Below, piece after piece: positions 54,322 to 64,000 of a stretch of DNA of 64,000 nt. Each line of letters opens with the position of its first letter. The stretch's first letter is position 1. This stretch comes from Cytidiella melzeri (taxonomy: Eukaryota; Basidiomycota; Agaricomycetes; Polyporales; Irpicaceae), in the NCBI GenBank assembly GCA_022592445.1, contig JABYQR010000189.1, forward strand, positions 1 to 64,000, read 5' to 3'. The notes below the pieces were generated by a model. It was not told the DNA's origin. It did not search any database and was given only the letters and a program-made list of their open reading frames with translations. Position numbers and translations under genes: made by a program.

Positions 54322-57300
54322 ATGCTCACGAAACTTCGCTCTTGGTTCAAGAAAAAAACAAAGGGTCCGAAGAAGCCGAAGAAGACTCGTGTCACGAGTG
54401 CCTTAGCTCTAAGTGGTACTGGCGCTGAGTTGTCCACGACGAGTGACGTCGTAAATACAGAGGCCAAGGAGGCGGGAAGAGCTGAAACCGTCGCAAAAAT
54501 ATCGACGCCACGTACAGCCGCAGTACTAGATGTAACAGCAGATGGCGAAAGTGAAGCAGGACTGGTGGAACATGGGAATCAGGAGGTCGCAGACAATGCC
54601 GAGAACAACAAGGCTACTGCACCACCGACTACGGAGAACGAGGCTACGAAGAACGAGGCTACTGCGCCGCCGGCTACGGAGAGCAATGCCGCGAACATAG
54701 CCAAAGGACTTGCAAGAAACTTTCTCGCTCTGGTTGAAGTGGTGTCCGACCCATTTCCCCCTCTCAAGAGCGCAGCGGCCGGGATCAATTTCGTCATCGA
54801 GCTTGTCAAGGTGAGTGCTGATAGTCACTTCTCGCGTGTGTCCGTAACGTTGAACGACCAATTAGAATACCGGAGGTAACAAGGCAGATGCGGAAAGCCT
54901 CTTGCAGCGGATTGAAGCGATCAAGACCTCTTGGATTACGCCAACAAACGACACATATGCGCTCCAGTGTCGCAGCGACTTGGCAAAGTCATTCTCATTG
55001 ATCATTTTTTGTGCAAGAGCTACTGATTGACGTGTCATACAGGGCGCTGGACGACAAAGGCAAAGAACTGAAGGCGATAGTCAAGGCAAAGTTCATCGAG
55101 AGAGCTTGTACGGCATCCGAAACCAAGGAGGTGATACAGGAATATACACGCGATATTGAGCAAGCCCTCAACGACTATCAGGTATATGCTGCTGTCCATG
55201 TGTGTTGCTGGACGGTACTGATGGAGTCACTAGCGTTCTCTCGTGGAAGACATGCATAGGCACGGCAAGTCACCTCTCACTTACGATTGTCACACGTGTG
55301 GTTGATCTCAGACTCTTCCTAGACGAGCGGGACTCTCTCGATAAGCTACCTCGCGCGAAGGACGCTGGATTCAATGCATCTGGGTCTGATACACGCTCGC
55401 ACTGTCTCGAAGATACACGGGTGGACATCTTACGCGATCTCATGGAGTGGGCCAACAGTTCGTCTGCAAAACAAGTCTATTGGCTTAACGGTCACGCTGG
55501 TAGCGGGAAGTCGACCATTGCGCAGAGCTTTGCGGAGCGACTTGCTGTTAACGGGCGGCTTGGTGCCAGTTTCTTCTGTTCTCGGTCCTCCGCGCACGCA
55601 AGCGATCGGACGATGATCTTCCCGACCATAGCGTTCCATCTTGCGACATCTTCAAACGACGCCTCGCTGAAATTCAGGAAAGCGGTTCTGGATGCCCTCG
55701 AGAAAAATCAGGACATCGCGTCGTTGGCTCTCCACAACCAATTTCAGGAACTTATCATCCGCCCAGCGGATGAGTCTGGCATAGAGACTGTCGTTGTCAT
55801 CGATGCCCTTGATGAATGCAGGGACGACGAAGCCACCTCCATCATCCTCTCGTACTTAGCCCAATTCATTGCACGCATTCCGAAGATCAAGTTCTTCATC
55901 ACCAGCCGTCCAGAGACGAACATCCGCATGGGGTTTCGTCTCAAAGGCTTGAGGCCCATCACCGACGTGATGGTATTGCACAAAGTAGGCGCGACGTCAG
56001 TGGACAAGGACATTAGACGATTCCTAGAGGTGAAGCTCAACGATTCAGAGGCTCGCGCAGGGCGTAGCGACCTCCACCTTCCCAATGACTGGCCCAGTAA
56101 ATCTGATGTGGAGAATCTTGTGGCAAAATCTGGCGGCCTCTTTATCTTCGCAGCGACAGCAGTCAAACTAATCTTTGACGAGGTCAGTAATCCGCAAGAC
56201 CAGCTAAACGCGCTTTTGAGCCAGAAAGACAGATTTGTAAAGGAAGGGTCATCTGGCCTCGACAACCTTTACCTCGATGTCCTTTCACGTGCATTCTCCA
56301 AGAAGGACGACGACTTCATGCAGAGGATTCGATCTATACTGGGCTTCCTCGTAGTCGCAAGTGATCTCGTCTCTACTTCGACAATGGCGGACATCTTGGG
56401 CCTGAACTCGGCTACCATTCAGACATCCCTCAGGTCACTTCACTCCGTGCTTCTTGTACCGGAGGATTCCACCCTCCCCATTCGTTTCTTTCATAAATCC
56501 TTCCCTGATTTCCTCTCAGACTCGACGCGATGTACGAATCCTCGATTCTACATTGATCGAGATGCACACCACTTCAACGCCGCCACACGCTGCTTCGAGA
56601 CCATGGAAGGCGGGCTGAAGAAGAACATCTGCGGTCTGCCTCGGTATGCCATGAACGACGAGGTCGCTCTCACCACGCTTGACCGATGCATCTCCGAAGC
56701 GTTGAGATACAGTTGCCGATACTGGGCTGCTCATCTCCTCACCGACGGCAATCGCGAGGAACATCTACTTTCCGACGCTGATTACGAGAACGGACAACTT
56801 AGCAAGGCCTGCGCTCTCCGCCGGTTCCTTACCACGCGTCAGCTACAGTGGTTCGAGGTCCTTGGGCTCCTACGGGATCTGCGAACCGCCGTCAACTCAT
56901 TGACCGATGTGCACGAGTGGCTTACCTCGGTATGACTTACACATTCATCGGGCTATCCCGTGCTAATGGCATCTTCACTGCAGTGTGGCAACAAGTACAA
57001 GACAATAATCGACTGGACCGATGACGGTCGGAGGTTCATCTTGAACGCATTTGATGTCGCCAATGCCTCGGTGGCCCACATCTACCACTCTGCACTCCCT
57101 TTCACTTCGAACGAGTCGCTTCTCAAATCATCCCATGCAACTGACCTGGCATGCGAAGCTGCAGTTATTATTGGCGGTGCAAAGGGACAGAAGGCGGGCC
57201 TATTAGGAGTGTACTGATGTCGACTCGTGTTGACGCATTGGAATACTCCCCTGATGGAACCATGATCGCTGCTGGTGGCCGAGGTTTCAGTTACCTGTCA

Positions 57301-58980
57301 CGCTCTGCAACTGGAGAGCAACTGGCTGAATTCAAACATGAGGCGTGGATCAATTCTCTTTCGTTCTCCCACGACAGCCAAATCCTTGCTACAGCTTGTG
57401 GTGACTCCATCACGTTATGGGATGTTTGCACCGGTGTTAGTACCATCCCGCTGCATGGCGACATCGGAGGGAAGATCATGAGTGTTGCATTTTATCCTTA
57501 CTCGAACTGTGGAGAACTTCTTGCCTCTAGCGAAAACAATGGTCGTGTTCGTCTATGGAACATTGACTCTGGCGATGATTGCTGTCAACAACATTTCACT
57601 GTGAGGATGAAGGAGGTGGTGTTGTGCTGGCTGAGGCGTCCTGGTCACAAGACTGTCATTATTGGCGGCATAGGGTCCAGGTGTACTGAGTTGTGGGAGG
57701 TGGATCCTCCCCGACAGGCGAAAGTCTTCCAACATCTCGAGCCTGGAAGTGGAGATTACGTTACCGCGGTGGCTTCCTCGTTCGACGGATCGCTTGTCGC
57801 TTCGGGCTGCTTTTCAGGTCGCCTAGTTGTACACAACGTAGAGACTGGCGATTCTGTCTACAACGTTCAGACCTCTGGCGTTGTCTTGTCACTGCAGTTC
57901 TCGCCCACTACAAACCCCAGCATGCTTGCTTTTGCAGTATATGACTCTACTGCCATGCATGTCTGCTATCCGGAACGCATCTCTGATCTCGCCGTGTCGC
58001 TGTTTGAAGAGCTTCGTGATGACGTCAGAGTTGTCGCGTTCTCTCCGGATGGCAGGTTCATCGCCTCCGGTGCAGGTTGGACTGTCAACATCTGGGAGAC
58101 GGGAGCTTTTGCTCACAACCAGGATATGGACGACAATCATACCAAGAATCTCACCTGCGTGCACTTCTCCGACGATGGGCAGCTGTTGGTCGCCGGCTCA
58201 AAGGATGGAACAGTGCGAGTATGGGATGCTCACAACTGGACACTTCAAAATGTCCTACGCGAGCACTCAACACGTGTCATGGACGCAGTATTCTCATCTG
58301 ACAACCACTACATCATCTTTTGTGACTGCAATGGGTGTGGGCATCTCTGGGACCGGTCTCAAGATGAGCCAATGGCACAGCAGAAGATCACTATGGAGGA
58401 CGACTATGAGGAACTGAGCCAAATCTTACCATACACCCACGGCACACTGGGGTTCTTCCACTGTGCAGTCCCAAAGTACACGACAACTAAGCGAATTGAT
58501 TGCTGGACAATCGAGCAAATTGATGGCGCTGAACCTCGCATAGTTCTGGCTGCGCGAGGAAACGTACCTTCCGATGATGAACGTGTTGTGAGGGTCCGCA
58601 GCCGAGAATACTTGATAGCCGACAACGACATCACCCTTGAATGCAAATCCGGAAAGCGATACTCTGCTACCTGGAGGAACGCCAGGGCAATGACCGACAC
58701 GACGCAGACGCTGGAATTTGTTGAGGATACAGGCGAATCATCGTCCCTCATCGGAGCTGACATTACGCTCACTAGCTCAGAGGCACCATGCTATCGATCG
58801 GATGACGGGAAGTGGGTTCTAGACAGACAGGAAGGTCGAAGGATTATGTGGATTCCACCTGTACACAGAAGCGAGTTTTATACCGAAGGGAAATGGCACG
58901 GGGAAAGGCTAGCGTTGGGCAACGACCGCCTGCTTCTTGTCGACTTTTCGCGTGCAAAGTTCGACGACAGTCCTTTCTAG
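54322..58980 (+). CDS. NACHT-WD40 NOD-like receptor, probable frameshift
   Basis: Fungal NLRs of this layout act in self/non-self recognition and programmed cell death. From ATG 54322 the N-terminus is very basic (SWFKKKTKGPKKPKKTR), then Ala/Thr-rich with a repeated NEATAPP-like unit, then helical. Introns at 54811-54865 and 54988-55042 are clear. The next, after 55181, has an uncertain acceptor. The NACHT domain (about 55440-56040) has Walker A NGHAGSGKST and Walker B VVVIDALDECRD. An intron at 56930-56983 precedes a linker with IYHSALPF. The WD40 part (57.2-58.4 kb) has about six to seven repeats (FSPDGRFIASG, SKDGTVRVWDAHNW). The frame stops at 57215-57217 while the WD40 frame is shifted by one base, so this allele may be split. 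Confidence 0.8.
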
Positions 58981-59887
58981 TGTACAATACTGCTGTATCG
59001 ATTTTGACCATCATGTGTTGCTTGATATGTCCCACACCTGCCATCTCGAGCAGCCCTATAGATTTTTCGATAGCATGTGTGCACGCATCATACGAATCTA
59101 CAGTGTCTGGTCTTCCCACTGCCTTTCCACTCCATTAGACAGATTTCTATACCACGCATGGCCAGATGGCGACAGCAATGCACACCCAAAAAGAATCTAA
59201 ACACGGCGCACCAATTGCGAAGCAAGACATAGTTTGTTTCTGAAGTTAAAAATCGCGACGCGTACATGTTCTGCGTCCTTCTGCAGGGAACCCAACGAAG
59301 ACAACCGAGTCACATAAACTACCTACACTACAGTACACAGCGGGTTGGCGAGTGACACCGTATATAGGGCGCAGTGCTGATGCCACAGGACGAGAGAGGA
59401 AGGATGGATGAGGGGTAGAGGGGTGTGCGGAGGGATGAAGGGAGCATACGGAAGCGGGGAAGTGAGGTGATGACGGGTACTAGTGGAAGAGTAGAAGGGC
59501 AAGCCGCAAACGTCCATGGAGAACTCGGAAGAGTAGAGTAGTCAAGAGTAGGCAAAATAACAGAAGAAAACGGTGTAATGTGGCTTTCGTCGGTTACTAT
59601 TGCTGTTGTATTTATGGGTCTTGTTGAATGCGAGGATAAGAGTCAAAAAACACGCACAAAAACTCGTACCGTCAACGCAGCTTGAGCTTGCTGCGTGTCT
59701 GTTACGACACTCCTCTACGTCGGCCGTGTACAATGCTTTGTAGGCATGGAGTAGGCCTGGGATTCTATGTGCGAGACGTGAGGTGGTGGGAATACACAGA
59801 AGACATGATTGGAGCGCGGTTGATTGTGAGGGGTGATTCCTGAGACAAGATAAATTGATCATCGTGAGGTGGAAGAGCCCGAAAAAA
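58981..59887. other. Intergenic region 3' of the NLR gene
   Basis: No gene supported. A purine-rich stretch (59390-59480) gives long but meaningless open frames on the other strand. Confidence 0.35.
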
Positions 59888-60105
59888 ATAGGGTCGTTCA
59901 GAGTTGGCGCAGCGTCGCAGCTCGCTAGTCTCGAACCAGACAATTCGGAAGTCGCCGCGCTCCTTCCTTTTCCAGGCTTGCGGAGTTCCAAAAAGACAAA
60001 GAGACCGCACGCCTGTCTTTTTGGAACTCCGCGGTTCCAATGAAGGAAACGCGAACGGCTGGTTCCGAGACTAGCAGCTCGCAGCTCGCAGCGCCGGCTA
60101 TGGAA
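59888..60105. repeat. Small fold-back element (MITE-like)
   Basis: The ends are imperfect inverted repeats: GTTGGCGCAGCGTCGCAGC...CTAGTCTCGAACCAG at the left and its approximate complement at the right (CTGGTTCCGAGACTAGCAGC onward). A second palindrome, around AGTTCCAAAAAGACA / TGTCTTTTTGGAACT, lies in the middle. The left end word GGGTCGTTCAGAGTTGGCGC recurs at 6289, so it belongs to a family. No coding potential. Confidence 0.5.
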
Positions 60106-60279
60106 CCGGTCTGAGGGGCGCTTGCCGCATTAGGTAGTCACAAAGATGTAACACAGTCAAGCTTTTTTATCACTTGAACCTCGTGTTTCTTGGTGTAGTT
60201 CATAATTATGAATCAGAATGGTTGATTTCATGTACTCTGAAGGCTGATCTATGTAAGCTACTTGAGCACAAGCAAAAAA
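60106..60279 (-). repeat. Host repeat copy with unoccupied transposon site
   Basis: On the minus strand this matches 6414-6457 followed directly by 28005-28137. The target word occurs once, CTGAAGGC at 60237-60244 on the plus strand, with no transposon between the halves. Confidence 0.75.
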
Positions 60280-60469
60280 TATTAGAAAGGTATGAGCAGT
60301 ATAATAGTGCATGACCCTGAGCCTTAGGTGAAGGTGGTGGTCAGACGAAGAGATGGGGATCAAAAGTGGTAGTCATGCATTGATCAGAGTAAGTCTTATA
60401 TACGGTAACTACTGGTGCTAAGCGCGCGATCAATGCAGAGTCTCAATTGAGTCTCAGTATATCCGAACA
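60280..60469 (-). repeat. 3' LTR of decayed copia element
   Basis: On the minus strand it begins TGTTCGGATA after the AGGGGAG tract and shares blocks with the young element's LTR (ACTTACTCTGATCAATGCA, CTTTTGATCCCCA). The distal end reads TTTCTAATA instead of TTCTAACA, so that boundary is approximate. Confidence 0.7.
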
Positions 60470-60476
60470 CTCCCCT

Positions 60477-62842
60477 TCAAGCATGAACATGAAGTAGTTC
60501 ATTGAAGTGCTTGAGTTTTTCGAGAGGTAGTGCTTTAGTAAGAGTATCAGCTTGTTGATCAGTAGAAGGTATGTGGTGTACAATTATGTACCCTTTAGTC
60601 ACACGATCGCTGATGAAGTTGTTGCGAATGTTGAAGTGTTTAGTACGCTGAGAGTGTTGTTCCTCAGGTGAACGAACAATTGCAATAGTAGACGCACTGT
60701 CAGTGTACATCTTGACAGGGTCCATAGTATAGTTCAGTATTTCATCAATGAGGCTCTTCAAGTAGATCACCTCAGTAGACGCATGAGCAAGTGCGTACAG
60801 TTCGGCTTCAGTCACCGATAGAGTTACTAGTGAACCACGCTTACTTGACCAAGAGATAAGGAAGTCGTTGTATGTGAAGGTGTAGTCCATTATTGGTTTA
60901 TTGCCGTACATAGTCATACAATCAGAGTTGGCATAACCTACTAGTGAAGTAGAAGTAGTGTTGGCTTGGTTTCCTAGGACAAGCCAGTAGTCGCACGTTC
61001 CCTTAAGATAAAGGTAACACTGTGTAGCTGCAGCGAAGTGTTCCTTAGCAGGGTTCAGATAGATAACGTGCCAGTTGACCAGTGCAGTAAGCAACATCTG
61101 GTCTAGTACAGTCGGCAGCGTAGCGTAAGCCACCAACTAGAGACATGTAGTATTTGATATTGCCAGCGTCCTGATGTGGTTCTGTTGAGGCACGGGGGGA
61201 TAAGTTGTGCTCATGTATCATGGGTGTACGGCGAGAGTGTTCATGGTCAAAGTTATATCGCTTAAGGATATTTTGAATATAATCCTTTTGACGAAGTTTG
61301 ATAGTGCCTGAGGTTTTATCGTAGGATATTTCTATGCCAAGCATCCAGTGGATAGAACCACCATTAGTCACTTCAACATGTTGCCTCAGAGCAATCTCAA
61401 ATTGTTCAGCAACGACAGAAGTGATAGTGCAAAGAGTGATGCTGTCAACATGAACACCGAGGAGTAGTATGAGTTTGTTTCCTCGGTAGAGATAGAAGAC
61501 AGCGTTATCATAATCAGAACACTTTAGTCCAAGTTGGAAGAGTATGTCGCATAGTACCTTATACCAACGACGACTGGCTTGTTTAAGGCTGTAGATAGTT
61601 TTCCGAAGTTTCAGTACCCAGCCATTAGGCAGATTAGGCAGTAAGTCACCAGGTGGTGGACGAAGGTATAGATTTTTGTCTTCGTTAATGTTACCGTAGA
61701 GATATGCAGACTTCATATCAAGTTGAGTGATCTCAAAGGGTAGTGAAGCCGCAAGAGTAAGTATGAAGCGTATAGAACTCATGCGAGCAACTGGTGCAAA
61801 CAAGTCGTTCGAGTAGTAGTCAATACCATCGTGTTGAGAGTATCATTGCGCAACAAGTCTAGATTTCAGTTTAGTGACTTTGCCATGTTCATACTTGGTT
61901 TGATAAACAAAGCGAGAGCCAGTGATGTTTGCATTAGCAGGTGCGATACAGTATTCCCAAGTTCCAAGTTGTTCAAGCGTATCAACCTCAGTCTTCATAG
62001 ACTTGAGCCAGTCATCCTTGAGAGGATGTTTGAGTACGTCTTGATAAGTAACTGGATCACCAACGTCTTCGGCATAGTGAGCATTAAACTCAGTTAAGTA
62101 AAACACAATACTAGTTTCAGTTTCATTGTAGTCTATACCTCTAGCTTTGCGAGAAGGCTTAGCGATTCTAGTAGAACGCCTAGGACCAGTAGGGTCCGGT
62201 TTGTCAATGTCCATAGGTTCAACATGAGGATTTTCCTCAAGTTAAAATTGTTTTTCGATTGTGGGTTTCTCGATGTTTGGCTCTTTCTCCCCTTCAATTT
62301 GTATCGTATGCAAGTTTTGTTCAACGCCTACGCGTGTCCCGAAGTAAACGTAGTGGCCTTTAGAGTGCTCAGCAAAACCAATCCACACAGCTCGTTTGCC
62401 CTTAGGCGCAAGTTTATCGGTACGGTATTCGTCATAGACAATACACGGTTGACCAAAAGTTTGCAGTCCATCAAGGTTAGCATTAGTGCCATAACGTTTG
62501 AAGAAGGTGTTTTGAATTGAAGTGGAGAGCGAGGAGTACGGTTAAAGAGATATACTGCATGAAGTGCAGCGTACCACCACAATCTATTCGGTAAAGAAGC
62601 AGTATGCAGGTTTACACGAACTAAGTTCATTATAGTTTGGTGTGTTCGTTCAGCAACACCATTTTGTGCAGGAGTATCGTGCACAGTAAGTCGGGGTATT
62701 GTACCTTGAGTTTTCAAGTAGTTGGTCATATTTGTACCAGTGAAAACACCGTCGTTGTCAAATTGTAGAGTCTTAACACAAATGTTATACTGCGTCAGTA
62801 GTTCAGTAGAGAAGATAACCCATTGAGTAAAAGCATCATCTT
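60477..62842 (-). pseudogene. copia integrase C-part, reverse transcriptase and RNase H remnant
   Basis: Fragments in shifting frames cover 62888-62328 (integrase, FDNDGVF, NGVAERTHQTI), 62214-61843 (start of RT), 61803-61045 (RT: MKSAYLYG, YSLKQASRRWYK, box HVDS, with the second catalytic Asp changed to Ser) and 61136-60477 (RNase H: TEAELYALAH, YTDSAST, ADTLTKALPL). At least three frame changes separate them. The lost Asp shows the reverse transcriptase would be dead even if the frames were joined. Confidence 0.85.
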
Positions 62843-63649
62843 TGACATGGATAGTCCAACAGAGACCGGATTTTTCCAATATTGTCACAAGTTTATAGCA
62901 TTAAGCGCCTATCTAGAGCGCTTATTTTCCGGCTAGGAGTGTTACCGGACCTAACCCTAACCCGGGTCACGTGACATCCTGCCTTATTTATCAATAGTCC
63001 AGACCCAAACCCTACACTCCATCTGGAGCGGTTCCAGATCAACCTAGGCTATTGTTCTATTGTTCTCATTCCATTGTGAGGGATTCCCCAGGGATTCCCC
63101 CAGTTCTTATTGTCCTATTGTCTTTCGTCTATTGTCTTCTATCTATTGTTAGGGATTCCCCCAGTTTCTATTGTTCTATTGTTCCGGTTTCTATTGTTCT
63201 ATTGTCTTATTGTTCTAGCTCTATTGTTCTACGTACCCTGGTCTTTGACAGCTACCCTGGTCTTTGACAGCTACCCTGGTCCTTGACAGTTATCCTGGTC
63301 CCTTATTGTTCTATTGTTACTCCAGCCCCACAGTTACTCCAGTCCCTAGTGTGGGAACCTGTGCACAGACCACCAAGCTACAGTATATATAGTAGCCCTT
63401 ACCCTCCCTAGCTCTGCATCTTGACCTCTCTGTCATTTGCACTGCTAGGTGAGTTACTGCATGTAACTTAGTATCATACCTTATTAACTCTGTCATTTGC
63501 ACTGCTAGTATCCGGCCTCTGAGCCTGCTTGCCTGCTTATCATCGACTTTGACCTCGTTGTCGTCGTTGGAGATCCACTTCCACTTCCACTCCTCCTCTT
63601 CTCCACCCTTGTTTAGGGTTATCAGTATAACAGCAGTTGCTCCACGACA
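62843..63649 (+). repeat. 807-bp solo LTR inserted in copia integrase
   Basis: It begins TGACATGG and ends CCACGACA, flanked by ATCTT on both sides (62838-62842 and 63650-63654). Removing it and one ATCTT rejoins the integrase frame (TKD then DAF). A TATATATAG near 63384 suggests plus orientation. It contains a 19-bp tandem repeat and two copies of CTCTGTCATTTGCACTGCTA (63427 and 63490 areas). The parent element is not in the window. Confidence 0.75.
63234..63300 (+). repeat. Tandem repeat, 19-bp unit, 3.5 copies
   Basis: TACCCTGGTCTTTGACAGC and variants repeat at 63234, 63253, 63272 and partly at 63291, inside the solo LTR upstream of its TATA box. Confidence 0.8.
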
Positions 63650-64000
63650 ATCTTTAGTTTTTAATGGCGTGAGAGTGAGCCATCTAGTTGCGTCATCGAC
63701 AATAGTCAACCAGTACATATAATGACCAGTAATCGATGCAGTGGGTAGTGGCCCAAAGATATCAATATGAAAGTGGTCACCGAAGGAAGTAGCCAACGGC
63801 AAAGTACGAGTTTTAGGAACAGGACTGCGATGAATATTGTTCATGATGCAGTCTTCGCACGGAGTTTCCGTACGGTCAGTTATATGAGTTGTTATAATGA
63901 GCTTGGACGTCTCAAGTAGTTTTTAAATCTGGAAGTAGATTATATGACCGAGTTTGTTATGAAGGTCAAGCATTGTTATACCAGAGTTATGCACGCTTGC
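63650..64000 (-). pseudogene. copia integrase N-part remnant
   Basis: On the minus strand the sequence carries the zinc-finger end (CEDCIMNNIHRS) and the start of the catalytic core (DHFHIDIFGPLPTAS, WLTIVDDATRW with the first catalytic Asp). It is cut at 63654 by the solo LTR. A stop or frame change near 63925 separates it from the preceding residues, which continue out of the window. Confidence 0.75.

Larger units (their letters stand above)
60280..64000 (-). mobile_element. Decayed Ty1/copia element, same family as 10.5-15.8 kb
   Basis: Minus-strand element whose 5' end lies beyond the window. From right to left: integrase zinc finger and start of the core (63.3-64.0 kb), a solo LTR insertion (62843-63649), rest of integrase, reverse transcriptase, RNase H, polypurine tract (about 60470-60477) and a 3' LTR (60280-60469). 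The proteins are very similar to the young element, but several frameshifts and stops break them. Confidence 0.85.

Noticed and set aside
59328..59991. Overlapping minus-strand frames rich in Pro, Leu and Ser
   Set aside because: They come from purine-rich low-complexity DNA and the fold-back element; no domain is visible.

Overview
The window looks like accessory DNA of a filamentous basidiomycete, most likely an Agaricomycete. The evidence is many 45-65 bp GT-AG introns, a nine-exon AA9 polysaccharide monooxygenase, a NACHT-WD40 NOD-like receptor, a DUF6729/3'-5' exonuclease gene of the kind common in mushroom genomes, a chromodomain Ty3/gypsy element, Ty5-like copia elements and a Tad-like LINE. 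No tRNA, rRNA or CRISPR was recognised.

Left part (1-28.1 kb): a nest of mobile elements. A decayed gypsy element (about 600-5566) abuts a truncated copia element (5567-6278, minus). Next comes a DNA transposon at 6458-27996, with about 20 bp terminal inverted repeats and an 8-bp target duplication (GCCTTCAG). Its one recognised gene, on the minus strand, joins AT-hooks, a zinc-ribbon DUF6729 region, a transposase-like core and a DEDDy exonuclease. A related repeat at 60.1-60.3 kb carries the unoccupied target site. The gene has been hit three times: by a fold-back CACTG element (7643-8064), by a very young intact copia element in an intron (10563-15757, identical LTRs, AATTG duplication), and by a chromovirus in an exon (15802-25872, AAAAC duplication). 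The chromovirus is itself interrupted by a 1.85 kb LTR-like insertion (20120-21972).

Middle (28.6-35.6 kb): ordinary genes. UBA1 (ubiquitin E1, 16 exons, plus) converges on a secreted AA9 LPMO (minus), followed by an ERG26-like pseudogene.

Right part (35.9-59 kb): three paralogous minus-strand genes, A, B and C, each predicted to carry two homeodomain-like helical units and a shared C-terminal module, with the same three introns in the same phases. A full-length 10.9 kb LINE (40075-50999, 17-bp target duplication, poly-A tail) sits between B and C. Its reading frames are closed by stops unless spliceosomal introns are removed. A NACHT-WD40 receptor gene (54.3-59.0 kb, plus) follows.

Right edge (59.9-64.0 kb): a fold-back element, the repeat with the empty site, and a decayed copia element (minus) split by an 807-bp solo LTR. 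The host genes do not form one pathway. The strongest leads are the transposase-exonuclease transposon, the double homeodomain-like family and the intron-bearing LINE.
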